From positions 35,544,527 to 35,608,526 of the forward strand of contig OX485808.1 of NCBI GenBank assembly GCA_950295325.1: a stretch of DNA of 64,000 nucleotides, in the 5' to 3' direction. The notes beneath the pieces are model-generated. The model was not told the DNA's origin, searched no databases, and saw only the letters and a program-made list of their open reading frames with translations. This document shows, piece after piece, positions 1-10,472 of this stretch; position 1 is the first letter of the stretch, and each line of letters starts with the position of its first letter. Origin of the DNA: Polytrichum commune. Lineage: Eukaryota; Streptophyta; Polytrichopsida; Polytrichales; Polytrichaceae. The position numbers and the translations under genes were made by a program.

Positions 1-1928
1 AGCACCTTCTTTAGGCGGTTTCAATCTTGGAGGCTTAGGGTTAGGGTCAACCGCAGCTCCCTCTGCAGCCCCAAAGACAAACATTTTTGGAAACTCATCC
101 CCATTTGGTACACAGCAAACCTCGTCATCGTTCACTTTAACGTCGCCGCAAGGGCAGCTCTTCAGACCGGCAGCGTTTAACTTACCCTCTGCTCAGTCAC
201 CTCCACAAGCCAGCGGAGGATTCGGTGGTCTCGCAAATTCAATGCCACAGCAAAGTGGAGCCACTCCATTTGGGTCAGGCTTTGGAGGTGGGGCTGCCAG
301 CAATCCTTCCAGCGGAAGCCCTTTTGGCACAAATGCAGGAGGGTCCAATCCAGCATTTGGAGGAGGGTCTAGCCCAGCATTCGGAACCCCTGCGCTGCCT
401 GGAGCAGGAGGCGGTTTTGGGCAGCGTGCTCAACTAGGACCTGGCCAACAAGCCCTGGGGAGTGCGCTCGGAACATTTGGGCAAACTCGACAAATGGGTG
501 CTGGGTTGGCAAGTCCATTTGGATCCACACCCAGTGGAGGTTTTGGCAATGCTCCATCAGGAGGGGGTTTTGCCAGTGCTGGCACTGGAGGGGGTTTTGC
601 GAGTGCAGCTACAGGAGGAGGTTTTGCCAGTGCTGCAACTGGAGGGGGCTTTGCAGGTGCAGCTGGGGCTTCAGGTGGTAAGTGTTTCATTTTCACGTAC
701 TCATTAATCTCTGCTTCTTTGGAAAAATTAAGATGTCCACTAGTTTCGTGCAGTTGTCGTGATATTTGATACCAGCTGGGTCTATATAATGGAGATCTTT
801 CTTTTCGTGATACCATTTGGGTACAGATATTTAAAGAGGAACAATATATTTGATACCAGCCAGGTCTATGTACCTTGCAATGACCTCAACATTAGGGCCA
901 AAATACACATGAATCTATATGGTATTGAGCCAAGTTTTGAGTGTGGTATAAGAATATTATTCAATCTCGTGATGACAACTGGGAAACAATCTTGAAATTT
1001 TTGATACCAGTCAGGCATGTTCACATGCCATTGCACTGGACCTAGGTGAGATCCAATGTACCTGCACAACATCGGTATCCACTTTCAGGACAAGTATGCA
1101 CCTCAAGGAGTCAACTATGCTATTGATTTCAGTAGATTTCAGCTTGGGATACTTGTCCTCTAAACCCTAAACCCTAAACCCTAAACCCTAAACCCTAAAC
1201 CTTTCTTTCAGGAAGTAATCTATTAGTTCTTCAGCACTGGTAAGCCTTCTCTCTGGAGATCTACAGTTCAAATAGGAAGCAATGAATACTGGTCTTGTAT
1301 TTGAAAAATGTGAGTTCTCTGCTAGCCTACTCCTCATTGATGGAGGTAGACAGAATTTGTCTTTGCAGGGCTTTGCAGAGAAATCATGCAAATATGTTCT
1401 TCCATGTAGATATCTGACACTATGTAGCTAAGCACATCACTAACCCTTAAATCCATATATCAACACTGATTTCACATTGTTTTAATCACATCAAGCTATA
1501 GCATGGAATCAATGCCTACTATACATCAGGTTGCAATTTTGATCTTCTGTTTCTATGCTTTGTAGTTGCAAGACTTTAAAGGTTGAATCATGAGTTGATT
1601 CAGTGTTGATGAATGGATCATTATCTAAATGTTGAGTCAGCACCAAAAAGATCTTAAACCCTGATGGGTATCTATTAACCACTGACTTACCATTAAACGC
1701 CAGTCATTTGCATTTTGAAATGTGAATCCAATTTCTGACCCTTTCTGTGCTATGTGGATAGGTTTTGCTGGCGCGAGTGGAGGTGGAGGTTTCGGTCAAG
1801 GATTTGGTGCAAACCAAAGTGGGGGTGGTGGGTTTGGCCAATTCTCAGGGTCAGGAGCATCTGGATTTGGCAACAGCACAAGCCCCCCAGCTCAAACTAA
1901 CAACCTCTTCACTCAAATGAGAAAATAG
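1..1928 (+). CDS. NUP214: FG-repeat nucleoporin, 3' end (Nup214-like)
   Basis: The reading frame is open from base 2, so the gene starts left of the window. Exon 1..677 ends in a GTAAGT donor. A 1084-bp intron follows and the last exon is 1762..1928, with stop TAG. The protein is rich in Gly, Ser, Ala and Phe, with many FG, PFG and GGGFA units, for example SPFGT, GGGFGQ and GGGFASA repeated in tandem around 580-660. That is the natively disordered FG domain that lines the nuclear pore and binds transport receptors. The last residues, NLFTQMRK, resemble the C-terminus I associate with plant Nup214 (cytoplasmic face of the pore), but this rests on memory of the family. Other FG nucleoporins remain possible, because the diagnostic N-terminal beta-propeller is outside the window. 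Confidence 0.75.
764..1070 (+). repeat. Imperfect GATACCA(G/T) repeats in the intron
   Basis: Four spaced copies of TTTGATACCAGYYRGG or close variants begin near 765, 806, 849 and 1000. Most are followed by a GGTCTATRTA or GGTACAGATAT segment. They look like a decayed local tandem array. No coding meaning is seen. Confidence 0.5.
1160..1202 (+). repeat. Interstitial telomere-type repeat (CTAAACC)n
   Basis: About six uninterrupted CTAAACC units, the standard plant telomere repeat, lie inside the nucleoporin intron. A short array at an internal site is usually a break-repair scar or a telo-box-like element rather than a chromosome end. Confidence 0.9.
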
Positions 1929-3379
1929 CTACTTAAAACCCACCAGTAACTTCCTTGGTGTATTGCAAATATTTCTGCATCCATCAAGAGCCTTATTGCA
2001 TTATGCCTTTCGCTTGCCGTTGGTCACCATTCAGGTTCACAGAAATTTGACAGAACCAGAACCATTTTTGTAGATTGATAAATTATATTCTTGAAAAAAA
2101 TTTAGAGAAGCTATTGAGCAGGTTTAGGTACGTGAAATTTCCATAGCTGTCTTGAAGAGTGCAGTTGTTAACACTGGAGGCAAAAGTAATATTTGCCTCT
2201 GATCCACTGGCGGATTGTGGCTTGGGCACAAAGTTGTCCTCACCACGACCATATTCACTTTTTGTAGAAAAAAAACTGAACTCTTCCTGTACACTGTTTA
2301 GTTCCATATTTGCTTCATCACATAACCTACTAAGTTCTGTGACTTTTTCCTTATTGATCATCTTGCTGCACCTTAATGTCCGGGTCCAAGAAACTTGGGG
2401 TCCAAATCACTCCATAAACCTTACTTTTGGACTCTAAGATTGAACCCAAGCTTGAAGTTTGGTTCCTCAAATTGGGTGTAGTATTTTCTTGACTTGGGAT
2501 TGTCAAGATTTGGTGGGAAAGTGGTGTCATATTAACAGAACTTCATTTTCCAGTGGACTTAGACCCTAGTGTTCACTACTTTAGTCCAATTTGTTTTGCT
2601 CTCAACCAATAGGATTGCTCAATTTCATAGTTTTTTTGGTTGTGGACCCGTGTTTAAACCCACTCTGAGCATGGTCTCTCAAGATTTTGTGATCGCATTG
2701 GCAATATGTCTCCAGAAAACTTTGAGGTTGGGAAGAAAATTCAAATCTTCAGTTATATGTGCAAGCTTCAGCCCCTGACCTCACTTCCAATGAAATGAAT
2801 GAAATTGTTTTTGAAGTCCAGAAAGCTGAAAGGCTAGTAGGACTGAAAGTACATCAGGATGGTTTCAAACCAGCTAGTTTTGTAGAGTGGTGGAGTGTAG
2901 TAGCCTCCGTGACATGGAGGCTAACATCAACTTGGAGTCAATGGTTGCTTCAAGTACAATTCATATTTGTATTTGAGAAAATCCTTGAGGTGGAGGTAAT
3001 CTAGTTTCTTTCCTGAGAGATATAAAGAGTTCCACTAATTTTTATCAAATTGGCTCATGACAACTACCATGGGGGGAACCTTAAAAACATGTAAATCCTT
3101 GGTTTGTTGTTAATTCATTTGATTGGGTCCCACAATATTGATTTTGGGATTTGTGACCTGCTTCAAGAGTCAATTTGACTACAAATAACATTATCGGGGT
3201 TATACAATTGTTTTGTGATTTCATACTCCCCCACAAACCTTTACCCATTTTAATCAAGTTATTGTGCATATTGTTCCGAGGATGTATCAATTGAGCTCAT
3301 TACATTGCTTTGGGGGTAAACCCTAAACCCAAAATCCATGAAACAACACTTGAAATTGATGGGAAAATGGCATTAGATT
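1929..3379. other. Nucleoporin 3' UTR and gene-less stretch
   Basis: The first few hundred bases are the likely 3' UTR. A 92-codon minus-strand frame at 2083-2361 (start MINKEKVTEL, then acidic and Ser-rich) and an 81-codon plus frame at 2759-3004 have somewhat protein-like composition. I recognise neither family and see no splice partners, so neither is called as a gene. A short telomere-like CCCTAAACCC occurs near 3319. Confidence 0.4.
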
Positions 3380-3399
3380 CACGAATAAAACGTTTGGTC

Positions 3400-3895
3400 T
3401 AGAGACAATGCACATTATCGACACAAACCACATTCATTTGAAGGAATTGGATTCTCTCATCTCTAACTTAGAGACATATATCACAACATCAAAGTCTTCC
3501 AACACCCCTCGCATGTCAAAGTTAGAAAGTGAGATAGTTGTACTACAAGACCACTTAAAAAGCCTTGAAAAAGATGCTATCATATGGGCATGTAGACTCA
3601 AAGATCTTCTCTTCATGATTAAACAAGACAACACGTAACTGAGATTATTGGAGAGGGGAAAAACGTAGCCTACACCTACGATTGAACAATATGGCAAAAA
3701 GCAAACATGAGAGCACTCTACAACTCACCCAAGGATTTTTACGATACACATTTGGAGGTGCACTACGTATTACCGAAGCTTAGTAGGGTAGAATATTTTA
3801 ATCAAACTAAGCCTTGCTCGATTATTCTTAAAATGCTTCAATCGGGAGATGAAAATAGCCTACTTGTAAAACCACAAGAAACTAGCACATAAATT
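3400..3895 (+). mobile_element. Decayed LINE fragment (linker between endonuclease and RT)
   Basis: The frame 3408-3638 has a coiled, charged segment followed by W..R......Q.DNT. This is the pattern of the LINE stretch between endonuclease and reverse transcriptase (usually W..R......GD.NTK). A second open piece at 3707-3892, after an in-frame stop, could continue it. No catalytic motif survives, so the assignment rests on this pattern alone. Confidence 0.4.
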
Positions 3896-4895
3896 GGACT
3901 AGATGAAAATGGGACACCAACACAAAGGGATGATCTTTGATGAAAAAAATATCAAAATATCAAAATGAAAGAACTTCAAAAGGCAGGGAAAATAATCAAG
4001 CTCATACATGGAGAAATTGTAGTACTTGAAGATGGGACAAAAAAACTAGTTGGCAGCACAATACACAAGCTTCAACGTCAAAATTTGTGCCACATTTCAT
4101 GTGCATGTTGAAATTGTAGAGGTCATTGTATGCACGACAATATTCTAATAATAGATATTTTTTAACAAGAGATCTAATATCCTTAGTAGAAACTTGGTAA
4201 AAACATTGAATAAAAATAGCAAAAACATTTGGTTATTTCATTTCTATGTTACACAATATAAATCTAACAACATACAATCAAGCACCATTACTTGAGGACA
4301 TGAAGTTATTGTGGTATTTATTAGGAAGTCTATATGTAGATGTGTCTCACATCTCCTTTCAACTCACATGGACACACATATGTGGATTTCAATACAACAA
4401 GGATTTGGAATATGATAAGGTTGTTATATGTGTCTATATTAGGCGCTAACGCCTTGTACATTGATATGTGCAATTGTGTTGCCTTTGTGAACATGTTGCC
4501 TCTTTACCCATGCAAATCACCTTGGGTCAAAAACAAATTACACAAAATTGTAACTTTGTTTATTCATTTGTATAACAACTACAACCCAAAAGAAAACAGA
4601 TCTTTATATGTTGCTACTACAGTAATAAATATCCAAAATAGTGTAACATGCCGATATATTTGCATGGGACAAATTAATTGCACAATTTTTGTGAATGAGA
4701 TTGTGAATGGTAGAATGTTGTCCCAATTGTTTTGGTGTAAATCAATGAACATGGAGAATTGACTGCTTAGTTACAAATGAACCAATTGAGTTTGAGAAAT
4801 AGCAGGTTGAGGCTCAAGACTTCATGAAATCAAGCAACCATTATAGAGAAATCTATGGAGCATGCATCAAATTCAATAAAGAAAAACTGAGAGAT
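3896..4895. other. AT-rich stretch without a recognised gene
   Basis: Frames at 4246-4449 and 4340-4762 are short and AT-rich and match no family I know. This is the left flank of the Mutator-like element. Confidence 0.4.
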
Positions 4896-4904
4896 CACAA
4901 CATG
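4896..4904 (+). repeat. 9-bp target-site duplication, left copy
   Basis: CACAACATG directly precedes the left terminal inverted repeat and is repeated exactly at 9316-9324. Nine bases is the usual duplication made by Mutator-like transposases. Confidence 0.92.
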
Positions 4905-5176
4905 GGGTCTGTCTAAACCTCCTCTACGAGCGTAACACGGAGCCCTTTCGTGGCCAGGGGCAGCCCGTCGCTCCCCGACCCTCCCTCTCCCCGACCCTGG
5001 CCGTCCCGAGCCTTGGCCGTCCGCCCGCTCATCCACCGGAATGAACTTTCATCCCGTCGCGCTTACTCTCGGGTCTCGCGCTTACTCTCGGTGAGCCGAC
5101 CCGACCACCAAGAGATCACACTTAAACAGAATAGGGGGTCGATCATTTCGCGGCGTGGAGATCGGGGCTTCGAGAG
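4905..5176 (+). repeat. Left terminal inverted repeat of the MULE
   Basis: It starts GGGTCTGTCTAAACCTCC and matches the reverse complement of 9062-9315 almost base for base. It contains an extra copy of about 19 bp around GGGTCTCGCGCTTACTCTC (near 5070-5095), absent from the right TIR. It is much more GC-rich than the surroundings. Confidence 0.93.
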
Positions 5177-5342
5177 ACGCATGGAGGTTGCGTTGCTTCT
5201 TTTGTTTCTGCAGAGCTCGAAGCCATCTTCAAGGAGGCGACCATCGCGATGATCAGGTTTGAGAACGAGCACCTGAACACGTAATCCGAGCTCAGGTCCG
5301 CGCTCTAGCGGCGATTCGCATCGAGCCCCACTCACGGGGTCA

Positions 5343-5523
5343 GTCAGAGAGATTGGCTCCGGGAACCATTTCGCGGTGTGGAGATCGGAGTGTTGTCGGG
5401 CTTACAGGGATCCCGGTCTCAACTTGGATTCGAGTCAGAGAGATTGGCTCCGGGAACCATTTCGCGGTGTGGAGATCGGAGTGTTGTCGGGCTTACAGGG
5501 ATCCCGGTCTCAACTTGGATTCG
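5343..5523 (+). repeat. Two 91-bp tandem copies inside the MULE
   Basis: The copies at 5343-5433 and 5434-5523 are virtually identical. The unit includes TTTCGCGGTGTGGAGATCGG, which also occurs at the inner edge of both TIRs, so the array looks like an internal duplication of TIR-edge sequence. Confidence 0.9.
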
Positions 5524-7517
5524 CTAATCACCTCGCACTAATCAACCCAATTCAGCGGTTGAAAATGGCATGAATTTGAGGTGCTTTGAGTGTCAAGTTC
5601 ACTGCAGAGTGTCAAGCTTCGATTGATTTTCACAGAAATCTTTATGTGAAGAAATCCTTCCTGGGGTTGCCAAGACAAAAAGGAACATTTTGTTTTCGAG
5701 CCAAGACCTTCACATAAGAGTGTTATCCGGGAGTGGCAATCGAAATGGCACTTTGATGCAAGGATTGCATCCAAAACCATGCAAGACAATATTGTGCAAT
5801 TTCATTAAGCCATTCTGATTTGGTGAGAAACAGCATGTGTGAAGGCTTAAGTACAACTGAATATTTTAAGATAAGCTCATAAGAGGGTGAGGAGTAATAG
5901 GAACTCGCCTTTTGACTAGGCTCGCCATCTTTTCCTACAAATACACACCCTAACTCTTGGAGATTTGTTCCTCGAGTCTCAATAAAAAGGGAATGTTGAA
6001 AGTTTGTTTTGTTGAAAATTTGAATGCTGCAACAACCATCATAAACACGGGAATAGGTAGGTTGATTCTCTCTGACAAGAGACATATTTCTTCTTGAACC
6101 TGATCGATCGATTGCCTACCCAAATTATTTAGTTGACCATATGACATTTTCTGAGTGATGTGAATGTGCTTGAAAGTGTGGTTCATCATATGAAACTTCA
6201 GGTGGAAAATATAATCTCTTCTGATTATAGTGATTATATTTTAAGGTGAAGAAATTGTGAATGCCTGCACAAACCATAAACAAGGGAGTACATATAGAGT
6301 CTCTCTGTGACACATTTCCCTTTGAAGTTGTCAATCTTGTAGGCAATTTCATTCAACCATATGACATTTTCTGAGTGGTGAATGTGAGTAAAATCAAGTG
6401 AAACTGTGCACAACCATGCACTGAGCAATGTCCATACATTCTTTGTCAAGTGATGATTTTTGTTTTTTCAAAATCAAAATTTGATTTTTCCAATGACTTC
6501 TTCAATGTTGCCAGTTCTGTTGAAGTCTGTCATGTGGATACTCTTGTGGCAGTTGTATCATTACGTAACGCAATGCAGGATACAACTGTTACATGCAAAA
6601 CCTCTGCAGGGGTACTGTTTTTTAGCACGCAGTGACAATGAATATCAGGATATTAGCACAATGGTTTGAAAGCTAGCCGTCCGTTCCGAACAAAGAAGGC
6701 AGAAAGAGCTGATATTGCGCATTACACATTGTTTATGTTAGAGGGAAATGTTGAATTTCTTGCACTGGTTGCTGAATATTTAGTGTCACCAATTCTAATT
6801 GTCTTGCTCAATATGAATTGTAAACTGCGGTGGAGTGCCACCAACACTAAATGTTAACCCAACATTATTTGTCATTCGTTAGTAACTTATTTGGGGGATT
6901 TTAAATTTACAGTGTTGCAATTCCTGTCACTTACCCAATGATTTTCAACCATCCATGACAATTATCATCCATACGTTGATGACAAGGTAGGGTTTTGGCC
7001 AATAGATGAACTTATCCATCATCCATGACAATATTTGTGAACTTATTCATAAGAAGTGTCATCCAACAGTTGCTATAGTGACATTAAATACTATATGACA
7101 CTAAATATCATATTTAGTGTAGACGACCACCGTAATTGGACCAATGAAACCATAAGTCAATATTAGCCTTTCCCTCACAGAAGCTAGAGCACTGCACTAC
7201 TATCTTCATGTACTTTTAGTCCTGTAAGCCTTTTGCATTCCCGGACTTTAAAATCAACTTCATTTCATAATGCACCTATAGATATTTGAGGCATGAAATA
7301 CCAGGTTTGTATAATATAAAGATTGCTGCTGGTACAGAGAAATGGTAATGAAATGCATATCAAACCTGTTGTGTAACATTCTTGGGTGCATTCAAATTGT
7401 GATTCATGGGTACTATATGCAAGCTACACATGCCTAAAAAATGGTCGAAATTTGGAACCCCCTGCTCCTACATTCTTGATATTGGGATAACTTCAATCAG
7501 GCAATGCAAGAGTGTGG
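5524..7517. other. MULE interior with no recognised gene
   Basis: This is AT-rich non-coding sequence between the left tandem repeat and the last exon of the ARL2 copy. An imperfect duplication of about 220 bp is visible: ACCATATGACATTTTCTGAG occurs at about 6136 and 6357 with related flanks. The segment 7020-7125 is a dispersed repeat that is also found, inverted, near 45540-45645. The interior may include further captured DNA whose source cannot be seen here. Confidence 0.5.
7020..7125 (+). repeat. Dispersed repeat with palindromic end, copy 1
   Basis: The segment contains ACTTATTCATAAGAAGTGTC and ends in a perfect palindrome, ACACTAAATATCATATTTAGTGT, around 7101-7123 (11-base arms). The reverse complement of 45540-45645 carries the same order of motifs. 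It is probably a MITE end. Confidence 0.6.
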
Positions 7518-9008
7518 TCACTCTAGCATGTAGATGCGAGAGCCCACATCAGAAACTAGCCAATCAAAGCCAGCTAGGAGGCCCTCCCCAGACACTGCAC
7601 TGCATCCAACAATTTTTCAGTGCCAGCTCTTGTCCATCACCTCCAGGTTCAACACCTGACCAAAGAGAAAAAGAAATTAGGCTTAGAAAACCCTTCGTTC
7701 AAAGGTGGAGTTGCTATTCAATTTGCACAAAATTGACATAAGTTGCACACAGGGATATGACGAAGTGATTGCAAACTATTAGTTATATACATAAACACTG
7801 ACAGGGAAGGGTCATCAAGGATTGTCTTAAGTATCCATTGCTATGTAAGTAAAATCTGGACAGAATCTAGCACTCATTCATATACTTATGCTCCTTCAGA
7901 AAGATTGAGCGACATCATCCTAAATTGAAGAAAAGCTGGAATACAATGGAGGGGTCTTTGATACAATATTGTCAGTTTAGGAGTTGTAAGTAAGGATTTG
8001 GCGGATTATTTTAAAACTATTTACACTATAACATTGCTTTGTGCACAGTTTCAACCCAAATTCAGCATATCACATAATGGTCCTTCCAAGGTTAAAATGA
8101 CACGATAAGTTCACCTTCGCAAGCTCTTCAGGTTGAAGTGCACCTTTGATATCTTGCTTATTGGCAAGGATCAACAACGACGCCCCTGTCAATTTCTAAG
8201 CATGCAACCAGGAAAATCAGTTTGGGTAAATAAAGCGCAAATATAAATCAACACATAAATATGTAGCTGCTCGATAATTCGAGTGTTGTATGCAGACACT
8301 TTCAGAATTATAAAAGTGCGTGCGTGCGTGTATGTGTGTCTGTGTGTGCGTGCGTGCGTGTGTGTGTAAGTGCTTGCGTGCGTGTGTCAAATTCAGGATT
8401 CACAGGACACTCAAACTATGAACTCGGGGAAAACTACATGATGTTCACACTGAACGATTCAAGGTGAAACACTCGAATCCTTCAAAACGAGCTAATTGCT
8501 AAGACTACTGCTGTCGAAAACACTTGACAGATTTGGTTTAGGTGGAGATTGACCTAATTCACCTCTTCTTTAAGAAGGCCATGAAGCTCATTTCGGCAGT
8601 CATCCAATCGTCGGTAGTCTGAGCAATCGACTACCCACACCATGCCATCGGTCTGTTCATAATAATTTCTCCAATATGATCGCAACGTCTTTTGACCCCC
8701 GATGTCCCAAATGTTGAGGCGGAAGCTGCAATCCGCTCACATTTTGTCCTCACATCAGAGCACATTTTCCAAACCTTCGAGTCCGAGGATGCATCATTAT
8801 CACATCGTCACATCGTCGCATCATCATATGAGTAGCAAAAACAGGATGGAAAATGTCTGAACCAAAAGCCTCATGACCACAAAGTTCGGACAAACCTATT
8901 GTACTGCATAGTTTTGATATTGAAACCAAGAGTGGGGCTGATTTTACTTGTGTCTTCGCCATTGATGCGCATCACGATCGTTGTCTTACCCGCATTGTCC
9001 AATCCTCT
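7518..9008 (-). pseudogene. ARL2: ARL2/TITAN5 small GTPase copy, truncated and nonsense-mutated
   Basis: Four exons are readable on the minus strand: 9008..8896 ([10 protein letters not shown]-loop, then [18 protein letters not shown] with the switch I Thr), 8725..8563 ([11 protein letters not shown] switch [21 protein letters not shown]), 8195..8115 (LILANKQDI, guanine specificity) and 7655..7518 (VGCSAVSGEG, then SRIYMLE and a stop). All have GT and AG borders. Together they match plant ARL2 (TITAN5/HALLIMASCH), a GTPase needed for tubulin-cofactor-dependent microtubule assembly. Two lesions make this a pseudogene. The first exon (Met, basic N-terminus and the strand before the P-loop) is missing, because the right MULE TIR begins about 54 bp upstream of the P-loop exon, inside what should be intron 1. 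In the last exon a conserved Trp codon (the HWKIVG motif) reads TGA at 7619-7617. Retained introns show DNA-level capture, not retroposition. Confidence 0.9.
8316..8388 (+). repeat. TG/CGTG-rich microsatellite
   Basis: An alternating GTGCGTGC and TGTGTG tract lies in the second-to-last gap between ARL2 exons. Alternating purine-pyrimidine sequence of this type is expansion-prone. Confidence 0.85.
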
Positions 9009-9061
9009 CTGCCACCACACAAGAAAGTTACGCATTTGAATCATGCATTATCCTCGACATC

Positions 9062-9315
9062 CCTCTCGAAGCCCCGATCTCCACACCGCGAAATGATCGA
9101 CCCCCTAATCTGTTTGAGTGTGATCTCCTGGTGGTCGGGTCGGCTCACCGAGAGTAAGCGCGACGGGATGAAAGTTCATCCCGGTGGATGAGTGGGCGGG
9201 CGGCCAAGGCTCGGGACGGCCAGGGTCGGGGAGAGGGAGGGTCGGGGAGCGACGGGCTGCCCCTGCCCGCGAAAGGGCTCCGTGTTACGCTCGTAGAGGA
9301 GGTTTAGACAGACCC
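9062..9315 (-). repeat. Right terminal inverted repeat of the MULE
   Basis: It is the reverse complement of 4905-5176 apart from the 19-bp insertion in the left copy and a few substitutions. The outer end reads GACAGACCC on the plus strand. It lies immediately upstream of the truncated ARL2 copy. Confidence 0.93.
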
Positions 9316-9324
9316 CACAACATG
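9316..9324 (+). repeat. 9-bp target-site duplication, right copy
   Basis: CACAACATG is identical to 4896-4904 and abuts the right TIR. Confidence 0.92.
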
Positions 9325-9850
9325 TAACTAGTTGGACTTGGAAACACTAGGATTTTGACCAATTACGCCCAAAAGTCTCCCCCGGATTTTTGGGCATAAC
9401 CGGTTACATATTGTGATCTTTTGGTGTTTTTCTTTATTGATGTGGGGGCATGTTCTATAGATTCTTTTACAATAATGGGATTTTTATCCTTGAAGTCTTC
9501 AACTTCAACCGGTTATTTCTCAAAGTCAACGGGTTCACCCATATGAGGAATCTAAAAGCCAACCGGGTTTGACTCTCACACAACTAGCAACCATTCAACC
9601 AAGACCCAACTCGCTCTCTCTCTCTCACACACACACACCTAGCTTACCAAAGGCCACGTTCCATGGAGCCTTCATGGCCCACTTGATGATGATGTCATGG
9701 TGCGGGTGCAATGACTTTCCATTTGAGCAAGATGATCCCACATGAACAGAGAAAGGGAATTATCGCACACGAGCATATCTCTCATTCATCCAACATTCAT
9801 CCAACATAAAAGTCATGTAGAATAGTTTGCATCATGGAAGTTATATTATA
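9325..9850. other. Gene-less stretch with MITE debris
   Basis: A CT/CA microsatellite lies at about 9612-9637. Sequence at about 9750-9800 (GGGAATTATCGCACACGAG, then CATATCTCTCATTCATCC) matches the ends of the MITEs at 11294 and 26901. No coding frame is supported. Confidence 0.5.
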
Positions 9851-10472
9851 GGGGAGGTCACTGGCGAAAATCGTAGAAACAACGTGCGATAAAAAATAGG
9901 GTCTAATATATTCATTGTAGATAGATTTTGCATAAAAACGTACATATAATATAGGGGGTTTTGAAATAATGAAACATGTTTACATGTAAAATACTATCAC
10001 GTATAATGGCATTTTTTATCAAATCAGTACATGTAAAATAGCGTGGAAACAATTACTAAGGGTAGCGGGTCTAGGGTAGGGTCTGTGCTAGTGGATGAAA
10101 AGAGGTAAGTTTCTGTTGAAAAAGCTTGGATGGATGGCTTCGCAGGTTGGTTGGCTTGAACTTTATTGAACCAACGTATCCAATGTGGAGTTAATGTTCT
10201 CTACCTACTTGCCGGGAGGGAAAATTTTAACGCGCTATTTGAATTGCAACCTTCTTTCCAATTTTCTTTGGCATTACAAGTAAAATAGGGTATTTCTAAA
10301 TTATTACCCCCAAAAATATATAATTACTGATAGGGTGTATTAAAATACAAGCATTTACCTTTATTCTGAAAAATACCATACCTTATAATTTTTTTCAACA
10401 AGGTAAATAGCCCCCGATAAATAGGTCTTGAGTGCACATGTATGCATTAATTAAAGAGGGAGTGACCTCCCC
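9851..10472. mobile_element. 622-bp inverted-repeat element, family A, copy 1
   Basis: It begins GGGGAGGTCACT and ends AGTGACCTCCCC, perfect 12-bp terminal inverted repeats. A direct copy with the same internal order lies at 54783-55401. Shared blocks include GGGTCTAATA, GAAACATGTTTACATGTAAA and ATGTGGAGTTAATGTTCTC. It has no coding capacity and fits a MITE. I could not identify a clear target duplication. Confidence 0.75.

Larger units (their letters stand above)
678..1761 (+). other. Last intron of the nucleoporin gene
   Basis: The donor GTAAGT follows a Gly-rich codon run, and the acceptor GATAG precedes GTTTTGCTGG. The reading frame is conserved across it (phase 1: the G at 677 joins the GT at 1762-1763). 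The intron carries GATACCAG-type repeats and an interstitial telomeric tract. Confidence 0.75.
4905..9315. mobile_element. Non-autonomous Mutator-like element (Pack-MULE) carrying an ARL2 copy
   Basis: This is a 4411-bp element with long, GC-rich, nearly identical terminal inverted repeats (4905-5176 and 9062-9315) and a perfect 9-bp target duplication. Long TIRs plus a 9-11 bp duplication define the Mutator superfamily. No transposase (MULE DDE domain or zinc finger) is recognisable inside, so it depends on a partner for movement. The interior holds an exon-intron copy of an ARF-like GTPase gene on the minus strand, adjoining the right TIR. Elements of this kind that carry captured host gene pieces are known as Pack-MULEs. 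The high TIR similarity, with one 19-bp local duplication in the left copy and scattered substitutions, suggests fairly recent insertion. Confidence 0.9.

Noticed and set aside
1158-1204. CRISPR-like or satellite array
   Set aside because: It is a plain telomere-type heptamer tract without spacers, and the genome is eukaryotic.
4830-5335. Frames on both strands over the left MULE TIR
   Set aside because: They result from the GC-rich inverted repeat. The same sequence at the right TIR does not keep a frame.
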